A stretch of DNA of 6,250 bases, from the NCBI GenBank assembly GCA_017483425.1, contig JAFUWM010000165.1, positions 1-6,250 of the forward strand, given 5' to 3'. Source of the DNA: Lachnospiraceae bacterium. Lineage in GTDB: Bacteria > Bacillota > Clostridia > Lachnospirales > Lachnospiraceae. The position numbers and the translations under genes were made by a program. The notes beneath the pieces are model-generated. The model was not told the DNA's origin and did not search any database. It was given only the letters and a program-made list of their open reading frames with translations. This document shows positions 1 through 5,963 of the stretch, piece after piece. Each line of letters starts with the position of its first letter. Position 1 is the first letter of the stretch.

Positions 1-458
1 CTCATTATCATGTCTGACACATAGCAGCTGCTCCTCTGTGACGGAAACCTGTATCCTATTTTCTGTATCTCGACATCTACAAATGACCCGTCCTCAAGCT
101 CAACTATTATGTCCATGATGACCATGGAGCCTCTCTCGGTAAGCTGGGAGCCTTTCCTTGACAGGATCTGCTTTATCCTGACCTTTTCACCTATCAGGGC
201 GGATATGAGTCTTTCCACCCTCTCCTGATGTATCTCGGGGTTGAATATCTTCTGGAAGAAGTTGTCATAGAGGATCTCAACGCTCCTTTTTCCCATGAGG
301 AAGCTTACTGCCTGCTCCTGCATTTCTTCCGTGAGTTCAAGAAAAGTCGCATAAGTGTCGGGCATTGCTTTCAGCTCGTTAATCACTTCATCCCGTGACT
401 TTTCCTTACCGAAAAGGTTCTCGGCGGTTACTGTGCTTTTGATAATAGCCTTGTGCAT
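1..458 (-). CDS. Rpn/PDDEXK_2 family nuclease-transposase, left copy (3' end outside window)
   Basis: The reverse strand is open from an ATG at 458 to the window edge: 152 codons plus two bases, no stop. The product resembles the PD-(D/E)XK nuclease family transposases (PDDEXK_2, related to Rpn recombination-promoting nucleases) common in Lachnospiraceae. The supporting motif is at residues 112-136: D116 in MDIIVEL, then E130 and Q132 in VDVEIQK, the D-x13-E-x-Q arrangement expected of the PD-(D/E)XK core. The preceding region (residues 40-95) is helical and charged. Family members run to roughly 300 residues, so about half is visible. The start is set by GGAGG (463-467 on the complement), 4 nt from the ATG. 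It reads outward, away from the transporter cassette, and has a near-identical inverted partner at the right edge. Family members may promote recombination rather than act as DDE transposases; activity is inferred from motifs only. Confidence 0.8.
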   Translation of the reverse strand, partial: MHKAIIKSTVTAENLFGKEKSRDEVINELKAMPDTYATFLELTEEMQEQAVSFLMGKRSVEILYDNFFQKIFNPEIHQERVERLISALIGEKVRIKQILSRKGSQLTERGSMVIMDIIVELEDGSFVDVEIQKIGYRFPSQRSSCYVSDMIM

Positions 459-470
459 AAGACCTCCTTC

Positions 471-510
471 CCGGCACGACAGAATAAGGCAGACACGCCA
501 TTAGTGCCGG
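471..510 (-). promoter_or_regulatory. Conserved leader hairpin next to the ribosome binding site, left copy
   Basis: On the complement, CCGGCAC (504-510) can pair with GTGCCGG (471-477) across a 26-nt loop. The 3' arm directly adjoins the GGAAGGAGG ribosome binding site of the left nuclease gene. Both arms are unchanged in the right copy, whereas the loop differs at one base. Pairing is seen in sequence; a role in limiting translation or marking the element is inference. Confidence 0.5.
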
Positions 511-588
511 ACGATAAAATAAAGTTAAATGGTAACCCGGTCAGATGAAATCCAACCGCTTTCGGCAGATGCCGATGTAGTGATGACT

Positions 589-616
589 ATATTAGCAGAT
601 ATTGGAAATTTGTCAA
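589..616 (-). promoter_or_regulatory. Sigma-70-type promoter of left nuclease gene
   Basis: On the complement, a perfect TTGACA (611-616) is followed after 16 bp by TAATAT (589-594), or after 19 bp by the better-matching but over-spaced TATAGT. Initiation near 580 would give a leader of about 120-125 nt. The promoter lies at the inner edge of the repeat and is conserved in the right copy, so each copy appears to carry its own promoter directed outward. Confidence 0.6.
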
Positions 617-698
617 ATCACGATTATTGACGTTTTCTTTATTAATTTTGGTTTACTTTGTATCATAATATGAGATGTTTTCCTGCTTGAAGTTGTGA

Positions 699-706
699 TA
701 TATTAT
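699..706 (+). promoter_or_regulatory. Possible -10 region for the YciI-like gene
   Basis: The AT-rich 113-bp gap between the left repeat and the YciI-like gene contains TATATTAT at 699-706. The only spaced upstream partner is a poor TTTTCC (678-683), 17 bp before TATTAT. A promoter is needed here if the first two genes are expressed independently, because the left nuclease gene reads away, but the match is weak. Confidence 0.3.
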
Positions 707-732
707 AGCAGAAAAGAAGGAGGGTAAGGATC

Positions 733-1029
733 ATGCAGTTTATAATCAATGCTTATGACGGTGAAAACATGTTGGAGAAAAGGATGGAGGTAAGGCCGCG
801 TCATCTTGAGGGGATGGACAGGCTGGGAAAACACGTCGTCTGTGCCGGAGGCAGGTTAAATGACGAGGGAAAACCTGTAGGATCAGTGATGGTTATGGAT
901 TTTGACAGCAGAGAGCAGTTGGACGAATACCTTAAAGCAGAACCATACATTACAGAGCATGTATGGGAAAGGGTAGATGTCGAGCCATTAAATGTAGTCA
1001 TCTTAAACGGTGAAAAAGTAGGTAAATAG
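733..1029 (+). CDS. YciI-like (YCII domain) small protein
   Basis: A 98-residue cytosolic protein spanning one YCII-type ferredoxin-like fold, the usual size for the family. Recognisable features are R23-H24-L25 (the conserved histidine near the N-terminus), AGGRLND (38-44), G-x-P-V-G-S (46-51), a beta strand VMVMDF (52-57), and AEPY (69-72) in place of the more usual DPY. The end has the typical V-W-x-x-V-x-V-x-P pattern (77-85). In H. influenzae YciI a His-Asp dyad was proposed as an active site; I see no Asp at the matching spacing (position 38 is Ala), so catalysis is doubtful. The family's functions are mostly unknown. The start is supported by AGGAGGG at 718-724, 8-9 nt from the ATG. 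It lies 26 bp upstream of the membrane-protein gene and probably shares its transcript. Confidence 0.8.
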   Translation: MQFIINAYDGENMLEKRMEVRPRHLEGMDRLGKHVVCAGGRLNDEGKPVGSVMVMDFDSREQLDEYLKAEPYITEHVWERVDVEPLNVVILNGEKVGK

Positions 1030-1055
1030 CTTAGGTACGGATCAGGAATACTCAG

Positions 1056-1946
1056 ATGAGTTTAGACGCATATATAAATCCGGATTTCGGATGGATGGAA
1101 AAGAGCATATTTCTGATAGCCGCGCTTGTGGGAGTGATGCTCTGCGCGTTTCTGATAATACTCGGAGCAAAGCTTTCAAGATCCGAAAGAGTATCGTTTT
1201 ATGACAAAGCCGGGAACCGGATCCAGCAGTTCTATGAGCTGATCATCTCCGGAACGTCTGTAATGTCTTTTTCCTGCGCCTACGTCATACTGAACCATAT
1301 ATATTCAATACTCAACGGTCAGACCGGTACATTCGTCACCATATGGGGGAACTGGAAGGATTTTGCGCTGCTCCTTCTTATCTGTCTGTCCTGCGTATTG
1401 AATACTATATTAGACAAATTTATAATTCCTCTGAAGCTTATCAGCAAGGAAGAAAAAGCGTCTATCCGTATGCTCAGCATGTTCTATGCGATCATACTGC
1501 TTGTATATTTAAACTACATCGGAGATGAAAGCGAATATAATCCTGTTATGATGTACTATCTGGGACTTATGATAGGAAGATTCGTTTATTTTGATGCTTC
1601 ATTTTCGGATTTTATAGATGCGCTTAAGGCATTATTCAGGAATATCCCCCTTTTAGCGCTCGGACTGATACTTACAGGCTCACTAAGCTATTTCGGCTTT
1701 AGTTCCGGCTATCTGCTGGAGAGAAATTATTACATCGTGGGAATATTCTATACTCAGCTCACCATGCTTGCCGCTGTCTTCATCATCCATCACAGCCACA
1801 TATTCAGCCTCATCATATGTAAGCCGGACGATGCTGAAGCCTACGATGAAACCCCCAAAAAATCTGTGGATGATCCGGATAATGACTATTTCTCTGATTC
1901 TGACTATGATGACGGAGATGAATTTGAGGATTATGATGGACAATAA
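1056..1946 (+). CDS. Seven-helix membrane protein of unknown function with acidic C-terminal tail
   Basis: I do not recognise the family. The 296-residue product has about seven hydrophobic segments: roughly 17-38, 61-84, 102-125, 139-156, 162-179, 197-215 and 226-255. The loop after helix 1 is basic (residues 39-57, several Lys/Arg), suggesting that it is cytoplasmic. The final 40 residues (258-296) are hydrophilic and extremely acidic, rich in Asp, Glu and Tyr (repeated D-x-D-Y patterns), with almost no basic residues after K269. HHSH (245-248) lies at the end of the last helix. No transporter signature, CPBP or protease motif is evident. The start has a modest AGGAA (1044-1048), 7 nt upstream of ATG. 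It follows the YciI-like gene by 26 bp in the same direction; a functional link is not established. The acidic tail could bind cations or a basic partner (inference). Confidence 0.7.
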   Translation: MSLDAYINPDFGWMEKSIFLIAALVGVMLCAFLIILGAKLSRSERVSFYDKAGNRIQQFYELIISGTSVMSFSCAYVILNHIYSILNGQTGTFVTIWGNWKDFALLLLICLSCVLNTILDKFIIPLKLISKEEKASIRMLSMFYAIILLVYLNYIGDESEYNPVMMYYLGLMIGRFVYFDASFSDFIDALKALFRNIPLLALGLILTGSLSYFGFSSGYLLERNYYIVGIFYTQLTMLAAVFIIHHSHIFSLIICKPDDAEAYDETPKKSVDDPDNDYFSDSDYDDGDEFEDYDGQ

Positions 1947-1953
1947 CAAAGTG

Positions 1954-1983
1954 TGACAGATTGTCAATGACATTTCCCTGTCA
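1954..1983. promoter_or_regulatory. Cluster of TGACA/TGTCA half-sites, candidate operator
   Basis: Directly after the membrane-protein stop codon are TGACA (1954-1958), TGTCA (1962-1966), TGACA (1968-1972) and TGTCA (1979-1983), alternating in orientation. They form dyads TGACA-N3-TGTCA, TGTCA-N1-TGACA and TGACA-N6-TGTCA. A fifth TGACA is part of the -35 box at 1988-1993. Placement immediately upstream of and touching a strong promoter is typical of regulator binding sites. I cannot name the regulator, and none is encoded in the window. Confidence 0.5.
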
Positions 1984-1987
1984 GGAT

Positions 1988-2016
1988 TTGACATATTCCC
2001 TAAATAAGTGTATAAC
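1988..2016 (+). promoter_or_regulatory. Strong sigma-70-type promoter of the transporter operon
   Basis: TTGACA (1988-1993), a 17-bp spacer and TATAAC (2011-2016) form a near-consensus promoter, the best between the two repeats. Predicted initiation around 2023 gives a leader of about 88 nt before the binding-protein ATG at 2111. No terminator separates it from the next three genes, so it probably drives 2111-5785. Confidence 0.75.
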
Positions 2017-2034
2017 TATCGAAATACTTAAACA

Positions 2035-2056
2035 TAGTATACCTACCTATATACTA
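2035..2056. promoter_or_regulatory. TAGTATA-N8-TATACTA dyad, candidate operator
   Basis: A perfect inverted repeat with 7-bp arms (2035-2041 and 2050-2056) lies about 12-34 nt downstream of the predicted transcription start. The arms are A+T-rich, so an RNA stem would be weak, and no U-run follows. A DNA operator for a dimeric repressor is therefore more plausible than a terminator. The total span of 22 bp suits a helix-turn-helix dimer. Confidence 0.45.
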
Positions 2057-2110
2057 GGGATTGGGATCCTTATGGAAAGTACTGCTTAAAGAAAGAGGAG
2101 GAATGGAAAA

Positions 2111-3775
2111 ATGAAAATCCTGAAAAAACATGTTATTCTGTTGGTACTATTGGCGCTGATCACGCTTGTCTTTGCAGGATGCGCTGATACATCTGATGAT
2201 GCTTCAAATAACAGTGATGCTATTGAAAATGATTCAACCACGGACGTTGAAGAGGAAGCCTCTGCAGGAGAAGACGATCTTTTATCATCTGTCAGAAACA
2301 ACGGTAAAATAGTGTTTGCCATGGAGGGGCAGTGGGCTCCGTGGACTTATCATGACGACAGCGGAGAACTTGTTGGTTATGATACAGATGTCGCCAGAGC
2401 GATAGCAGAGAAGCTTGGTGTGGAGGCAGAGTTCATCGAGGGAGAGTGGGATGGTCTGTTCGCCGGTCTTGATGGGGGCAGATATGATGCTATCATTAAT
2501 GGCGTGGAGATAACAGATGAGAGAAAAGAGAAGTACGACTTTACCACTCCTTACGCATACATAAGGACAGCGCTTGTAGTAGCAGATGATAATGAAGACA
2601 TAAAAGGATTTACTGATCTGAAAGGGAAAAAGAGCAGTAACTCACTTGGATCTACTTATGCTGATCTGGCTGAAAAATACGGGGCTGAAGTACAAAATGT
2701 TGATACTCTCTCTGAGACAATAGACATGCTGACATCGGGAAGAGTTGACGCAACGCTGAATGCTGAAGTATCATTTTATGACTATCTTGGCGAGCATCCT
2801 GATGCTCCGATAAAAATAGTTGCGCTTACTGATGAGGCATCAGAGGTCTCTATTCCTCTAAGGAAAGGGGCTGAATCCGCAGCTCTTAAGGAAGAGATCG
2901 ATAAGGCTATAAATGAGCTGTCATCTGACGGTACGCTCTCTGAACTGTCAAATAAATATTTCGGAAGCGACATATCCCAGACTTCAGAAGCGGCAGATTC
3001 CGTGGAGAGTGCAGACAGTGGTTCTTTGGAAGCGATCCTTTCGGAGCAGGAAAACGATGAGCTTCAGGCAATTCTTGATTCAGGTATAATAAAGGTAGGC
3101 GTGGAAGGAACGTATCCGCCCATAACTTACCATGACGAAGCCGGGGAGCTCACAGGTTTTGATGTCGATGTTGCCAAGGCGATAGCTGCAAAGCTCGGGG
3201 TAGAAGCAGAATTCACAGAGACTGAATGGGATTCGCTGCTTGCCTCTATTGACAGCGGCCGCATAGATACAGTTATTAATGCCGTGTCGGTGACAGATCA
3301 GCGTAAAGAAAAGTATGATTTTACAGAGCCATACGTTTCGGTTTACCGCAATATAATCGTAAAGGGAGATAATGACAGTATAAATGGACCGGACGATCTT
3401 AACGGGACTAAGGTGGCGGAAAATATTACTACAGAATATGCTGAACAACTCGAGGAGCTTGGAGCTACAATAGTTCCCATAGATACGCTTCAGCAGGCAT
3501 TCGATCTTGTCACATCAAACCGTGCTGACTTCACTATACTTGAGGATATACAATTCTATCCCTACCTGGAGGAGCATCCCGATGCTGATCTGAAGATCGC
3601 ATTTACCATAGATGATGATGTGGATCAATTTGCGATACCGATAAAGAAGGGTGAGAGCAGACTGCTCAGAGCACTGAATGCGGCTCTGGATGAGCTGAAG
3701 TCAGATGGCACACTGTCGGAGCTTTCTCAAAAGTACTTTAATTCCGACGTAATAGAGAAAGCATCTATACAGTAG
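2111..3775 (+). CDS. Amino-acid ABC transporter lipoprotein with two tandem substrate-binding domains
   Basis: A 554-residue extracellular receptor for a polar amino-acid (PAAT) importer. The N-terminus is a lipoprotein signal: KILKK, a hydrophobic stretch (8-22), then FAGC with Cys24 as the probable lipidation site. An acidic, Ser/Asp/Glu-rich tether (25-55) follows. Domain 1 covers about 57-286 and domain 2 about 317-546, joined by another acidic linker (287-316). Both are SBP_bac_3 type with matching landmarks offset by 260 residues: TYHD (79/339), GY/GF-D-x-DVA-x-AIA-x-KLGVEAEF (89/349), TD-x-RKEKYDF (135/395) containing the Arg expected to bind the ligand carboxylate (R138/R398), and SDGTLSELS-x-KYF. 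ATLNAEVSFYDYL (214-226) resembles FliY/TcyA-type cystine receptors; domain 2 has FTILEDIQFYPYL instead. The pockets also differ at W75/W78 versus Y335/I338. GGAGG (2097-2101) is 9 nt from this ATG; an ATG at 2103 is too close. Substrate identity is inference. Confidence 0.9.
   Translation: MKILKKHVILLVLLALITLVFAGCADTSDDASNNSDAIENDSTTDVEEEASAGEDDLLSSVRNNGKIVFAMEGQWAPWTYHDDSGELVGYDTDVARAIAEKLGVEAEFIEGEWDGLFAGLDGGRYDAIINGVEITDERKEKYDFTTPYAYIRTALVVADDNEDIKGFTDLKGKKSSNSLGSTYADLAEKYGAEVQNVDTLSETIDMLTSGRVDATLNAEVSFYDYLGEHPDAPIKIVALTDEASEVSIPLRKGAESAALKEEIDKAINELSSDGTLSELSNKYFGSDISQTSEAADSVESADSGSLEAILSEQENDELQAILDSGIIKVGVEGTYPPITYHDEAGELTGFDVDVAKAIAAKLGVEAEFTETEWDSLLASIDSGRIDTVINAVSVTDQRKEKYDFTEPYVSVYRNIIVKGDNDSINGPDDLNGTKVAENITTEYAEQLEELGATIVPIDTLQQAFDLVTSNRADFTILEDIQFYPYLEEHPDADLKIAFTIDDDVDQFAIPIKKGESRLLRALNAALDELKSDGTLSELSQKYFNSDVIEKASIQ
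2279..3748 (+). repeat. Diverged internal tandem duplication of the binding-domain coding sequence
   Basis: Bases 2279-2968 and 3059-3748 encode the two binding domains and are collinear at protein level, with a shift of 780 bp across most of the domain. Protein identity is high around the TYHD, KLGVEAEF and RKEKYDF blocks, but silent sites and the second lobe have diverged widely. The duplication is therefore not recent. Confidence 0.85.
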
Positions 3776-3801
3776 AATGATATATGAGGTGACGTGAAGA
3801 A

Positions 3802-4305
3802 ATGGCAAGGATATCTGAGATAGACGTTGAAAAAGCGTCTGATGAAATAAAAGAATTGTTAAGAGAACATGTTGAAAGCGGCCACAGGGTGACTAATGTA
3901 AAAAGGATCATACTAAATCACCTGCCTTCCTTTAAGTCTCTGGAACTCGGACAATATGACCTGGATGATGATCTGCAGAGGCTTATAGGGAAGCTGGATG
4001 GGGATATTTTTGAATATGCGATCTCTGAGCAGAATGAGTGCCTTGTTTGTACGACATATTTCAGCAGACTTCTGAGGGAGGAACACGGTATAGACCCCAG
4101 GGACTTCAAATTTAGCCCCAGACAGGAGCTTCTCATAGAGTATGCCAGACAGCTCGCAAAGAATCCTAAGGAGATATCTGATGGCCTTTTTGACAGGATG
4201 AAAAATGAATTTGATAATGAGACTATTGTGGCAATTACGACTATGGGTGTTATGATGATAGCTATGAACTATTTCAATGAGGCGTTAAAAATACTTCCTG
4301 AGTAG
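3802..4305 (+). CDS. Carboxymuconolactone decarboxylase/AhpD-like protein with CxxC
   Basis: A 167-residue, all-helical cytosolic protein with the CMD-family layout: N-terminal MARISEI, a helix with ILNHLPSFKSL (37-47), then the motif helix SEQNECLVCTTYF (75-87) with Cys80 and Cys83, and C-terminal helices ending in AMNYFNEALKIL. AhpD-type members use CxxCxxxH; here the position four after the second Cys is Phe87, so the usual histidine is absent. CMD proteins include decarboxylases and AhpD-like peroxidase partners. The retained CxxC points to thiol-disulfide chemistry rather than decarboxylation, but this is inference. It starts 26 bp after the binding-protein stop, with GAGGTGA (3786-3792) 9 nt before the ATG, and ends 9 bp before the permease ATG. 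It is thus embedded in the transporter operon. A role in reducing or handling the imported substrate, such as a disulfide, is plausible but unproven. Confidence 0.78.
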   Translation: MARISEIDVEKASDEIKELLREHVESGHRVTNVKRIILNHLPSFKSLELGQYDLDDDLQRLIGKLDGDIFEYAISEQNECLVCTTYFSRLLREEHGIDPRDFKFSPRQELLIEYARQLAKNPKEISDGLFDRMKNEFDNETIVAITTMGVMMIAMNYFNEALKILPE

Positions 4306-4308
4306 AGG
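4304..4308 (+). promoter_or_regulatory. Ribosome binding site deciding the permease start
   Basis: AGAGG overlaps the stop codon of the CMD-like gene. It is 6 nt from ATG 4315 but only 3 nt from the in-frame GTG at 4312, so the ATG is the better start. The overlap suggests translational coupling. Confidence 0.5.
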
Positions 4309-4314
4309 TTAGTG

Positions 4315-5019
4315 ATGAGTGAAAGGCTGATAGGGATATTAACAGACTCTTTTGTAAAAATACTGATACCCGGTATCAAGGTTACGATACCGCTTACAAT
4401 GTTGTCTTTTGCGTTTAGCTTTGTGCTGGGACTTGCACTTGCTCTGGTGCAGGTAGCGGATATCAAAGTATTGAGGCAGTTTGCAAGATTTTACATATGG
4501 GTATTCAGGGGGACTCCGCTCATAGTTCAATTATTTATCATATTCTTCGGACTGCCGAGCATAGGAATCACACTGGATGCGTTTCCATCTGCGGTAATTG
4601 CCTTTGGTATGAATCTCGGAGCCTATAATGCCGAGGTATTCAGGTCCTCCATACAGGCAATTCCGCAAGGACAGATGGAGGCTGCTTTTATGATAGGGCT
4701 TAGTTATCCCACGACCATGAGACGCATTATACTTCCGCAGTCATTCCCTATCGCTTTTCCTTCACTTTTTAATAATCTAATAAGTCTGCTTAAGGATACG
4801 TCTCTTGCATCGAGCATAACCGTTATAGAGCTTTTCACGACCGCTCAGCAAATCGCGGCCAGGACTTATGAACCATTTGCGCTCTACTGTGAGGCGGCAG
4901 TGATATATTTGTTTTTTTCGACCTTCCTTACTTGGCTTCAGAGCTTTCTTGAAGCAAAGCTTGTATGGAAAAGCAAGCCAGTCACCGATGCTGGGAAAAA
5001 CAGGGCTATATTAGGTTAA
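4315..5019 (+). CDS. PAAT-family amino-acid ABC transporter permease
   Basis: A 234-residue inner-membrane permease of the His/Glu/Gln/Arg/Cys (HEAAT/PAAT) type. It shows FRGTPLIVQLFIIFFGLP (64-81), the family hallmark, and the EAA coupling loop E122-A-A then G128 and I138-I-L-P, which docks on the ATPase. SLLKDTSLASSI (157-168) is also typical of cystine/polar amino-acid permeases. Hydrophobic segments lie at about 22-46, 66-80, 88-106, 143-158 and 189-212. Length is normal. An alternative start is GTG 4312, one codon upstream, with poorer ribosome-binding-site spacing. Only one permease gene is present, so a homodimeric channel is expected. With the two-domain receptor this could place up to four binding domains at one transporter if two lipoproteins dock (inference). 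Confidence 0.9.
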   Translation: MSERLIGILTDSFVKILIPGIKVTIPLTMLSFAFSFVLGLALALVQVADIKVLRQFARFYIWVFRGTPLIVQLFIIFFGLPSIGITLDAFPSAVIAFGMNLGAYNAEVFRSSIQAIPQGQMEAAFMIGLSYPTTMRRIILPQSFPIAFPSLFNNLISLLKDTSLASSITVIELFTTAQQIAARTYEPFALYCEAAVIYLFFSTFLTWLQSFLEAKLVWKSKPVTDAGKNRAILG

Positions 5020-5032
5020 GGAGCATAAGATC

Positions 5033-5785
5033 ATGCTTGAGATAAGAGACATTCATAAATCATTTTCCGGAGAAGAAGTGCTGAAAGGCATTGATTTCAA
5101 GGTAGATAAAGGTGAGGTGATAGCAGTCATCGGACCGTCAGGATCCGGAAAGACGACTCTGCTTCGCTGTATCAGCTTCCTTGAAAAAGCGGACAAAGGC
5201 ACGATCATATTTGACGGATATACACATGAAATGGGGACTATCTCTAATCGTGATATAAAGAAGATCAGGATGCGTATGGGCTATGTCTTTCAGAACTTCA
5301 ATCTCTTCAGTAACATGACAGTTTTTGAGAATGTTATGGAGGGTCTTACTACTGCGAGGGGCATTGAGAGAAATACTGCAAGAAGTAAGACCATTGATGT
5401 GCTGGAGAAGGTGGGAATGATCGATAAAGCCGAGTACTATCCCGGAGAAATATCCGGCGGACAACAGCAGAGGGTTGCAATAGCAAGGGCAATCGCTCCT
5501 GATCCGGATGTAATATTATTTGATGAGCCTACAAGCGCCCTTGATCCGGAACTTACAGGGGAGGTTCTTGATGTAATGAAGAGGCTTGCAAAAGAAGGAA
5601 CTACTATGGTTGTAGTTACTCATGAAATGGGCTTCGCTATGGATGTGGCATCACGAATTACCTTCATGGAGAACGGAATGGTGGTAGAGGAAGGAACATC
5701 ACGGGAGTTTTTCAGCTCTCCCAAAGAAGACCGTTCCAGACAGTTCATCCGCAGGATAATGCGGGAGTGTGAGTACACTATATGA
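5033..5785 (+). CDS. Amino-acid ABC transporter ATP-binding protein
   Basis: A complete 250-residue PAAT-type ATPase that powers import with the adjacent permease. All motifs are intact: Walker A GPSGSGKTT (34-42), Q-loop Gln87 in VFQNFNLF, signature SGGQQQR (141-147, preceded by Ile rather than the common Leu), Walker B VILFDEP (160-166) with catalytic Glu165, D-loop SALDP (168-172) and switch His197 in VTHEMGFA. The end GTSREFFSSPKEDRSRQF matches the family's C-terminal pattern (E-x-(I/F)F-x-x-P-x-x-x-R-x-x-x-F). It resembles TcyN/YecC/GlnQ; the substrate cannot be read from the ATPase. AAGGAG (5018-5023) overlaps the permease stop and sits 9 nt from the ATG, indicating coupling. No terminator follows: the right inverted repeat begins 17 bp after the stop, so transcription may continue into the nuclease gene. 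Confidence 0.95.
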   Translation: MLEIRDIHKSFSGEEVLKGIDFKVDKGEVIAVIGPSGSGKTTLLRCISFLEKADKGTIIFDGYTHEMGTISNRDIKKIRMRMGYVFQNFNLFSNMTVFENVMEGLTTARGIERNTARSKTIDVLEKVGMIDKAEYYPGEISGGQQQRVAIARAIAPDPDVILFDEPTSALDPELTGEVLDVMKRLAKEGTTMVVVTHEMGFAMDVASRITFMENGMVVEEGTSREFFSSPKEDRSRQFIRRIMRECEYTI

Positions 5786-5805
5786 AGTTGCAATAAAATT
5801 CCGAT

Positions 5806-5833
5806 TTGACAAATTTCCAATATCTGCTAATAT
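5806..5833 (+). promoter_or_regulatory. Sigma-70-type promoter of right nuclease gene
   Basis: TTGACA (5806-5811), a 16-bp spacer and TAATAT (5828-5833), with TATAGT at 5831-5836 as an alternative at 19 bp. It is identical in the left arm. The predicted start near 5840 gives a leader of about 125 nt before the ATG at 5964, which is long for a bacterial gene of this type. Confidence 0.6.
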
Positions 5834-5911
5834 AGTCACCACTACATCGGCATCTGTCGAAAGAGGTCGGATTTCATCTGACCGGATTACCATTTAACTT
5901 TATCTTATCGT

Positions 5912-5951
5912 CCGGCACTCATGGCGTGTCTGCCTTATTCTGTCGTGCCGG
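5912..5951 (+). promoter_or_regulatory. Conserved leader hairpin next to the ribosome binding site, right copy
   Basis: CCGGCAC (5912-5918) can pair with GTGCCGG (5945-5951) over a 26-nt loop. The 3' arm's last G is the first base of GGAAGGAGG (5951-5959), so folding would crowd the ribosome binding site. A second possible pairing upstream, GGTC (5867-5870) with GACC, is kept in the left copy as GGTT with GACC, a wobble replacement. Function is inferred. Confidence 0.5.
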
Positions 5952-5963
5952 GAAGGAGGTCTT

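Larger units (their letters stand above)
1..619. repeat. Left arm of a large inverted repeat
   Basis: The complement of 172-619 aligns without gaps to 5803-6250. By hand I count about 7 mismatches in the 161 bp upstream of the start codon and 17 in the 287 bp of shared coding sequence. The inner boundary is sharp: the copies agree from the GATTTGACA complement ending at 619 and largely disagree inside it. Positions 1-171 are the continuation of the same gene; their partner would lie beyond the right edge, so identity there cannot be checked. The arm holds the promoter, leader and nuclease-transposase start. The outer end of the element is not in the window, so no target duplication can be sought. 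Confidence 0.93.

Noticed and set aside
627..632. TTGACG as a -35 box for the YciI-like gene.
   Set aside because: No acceptable -10 lies 16-18 bp downstream.
620..635. Extension of the inverted repeat beyond 619/5803 through a CAATAA shared by both inner flanks.
   Set aside because: It requires a 2-nt spacing change and only six bases match in AT-rich DNA.
1968..1983. TGACA-N6-TGTCA as a terminator hairpin after the membrane-protein gene.
   Set aside because: The stem is only 5 bp, there is no T-run, and it sits among similar half-sites at a promoter; an operator is a better reading.
1988..2005. GATTTGACA plus a similar downstream stretch is shared between the transporter promoter and the repeat promoters (5803 onward), suggesting a transplanted promoter.
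   Set aside because: Similarity beyond the consensus -35 box is short and broken, so chance is sufficient.
3080..3448. A 122-codon antisense ORF across the second binding domain.
   Set aside because: It is a shadow of the strongly supported sense gene, with no plausible start signal or recognisable product.
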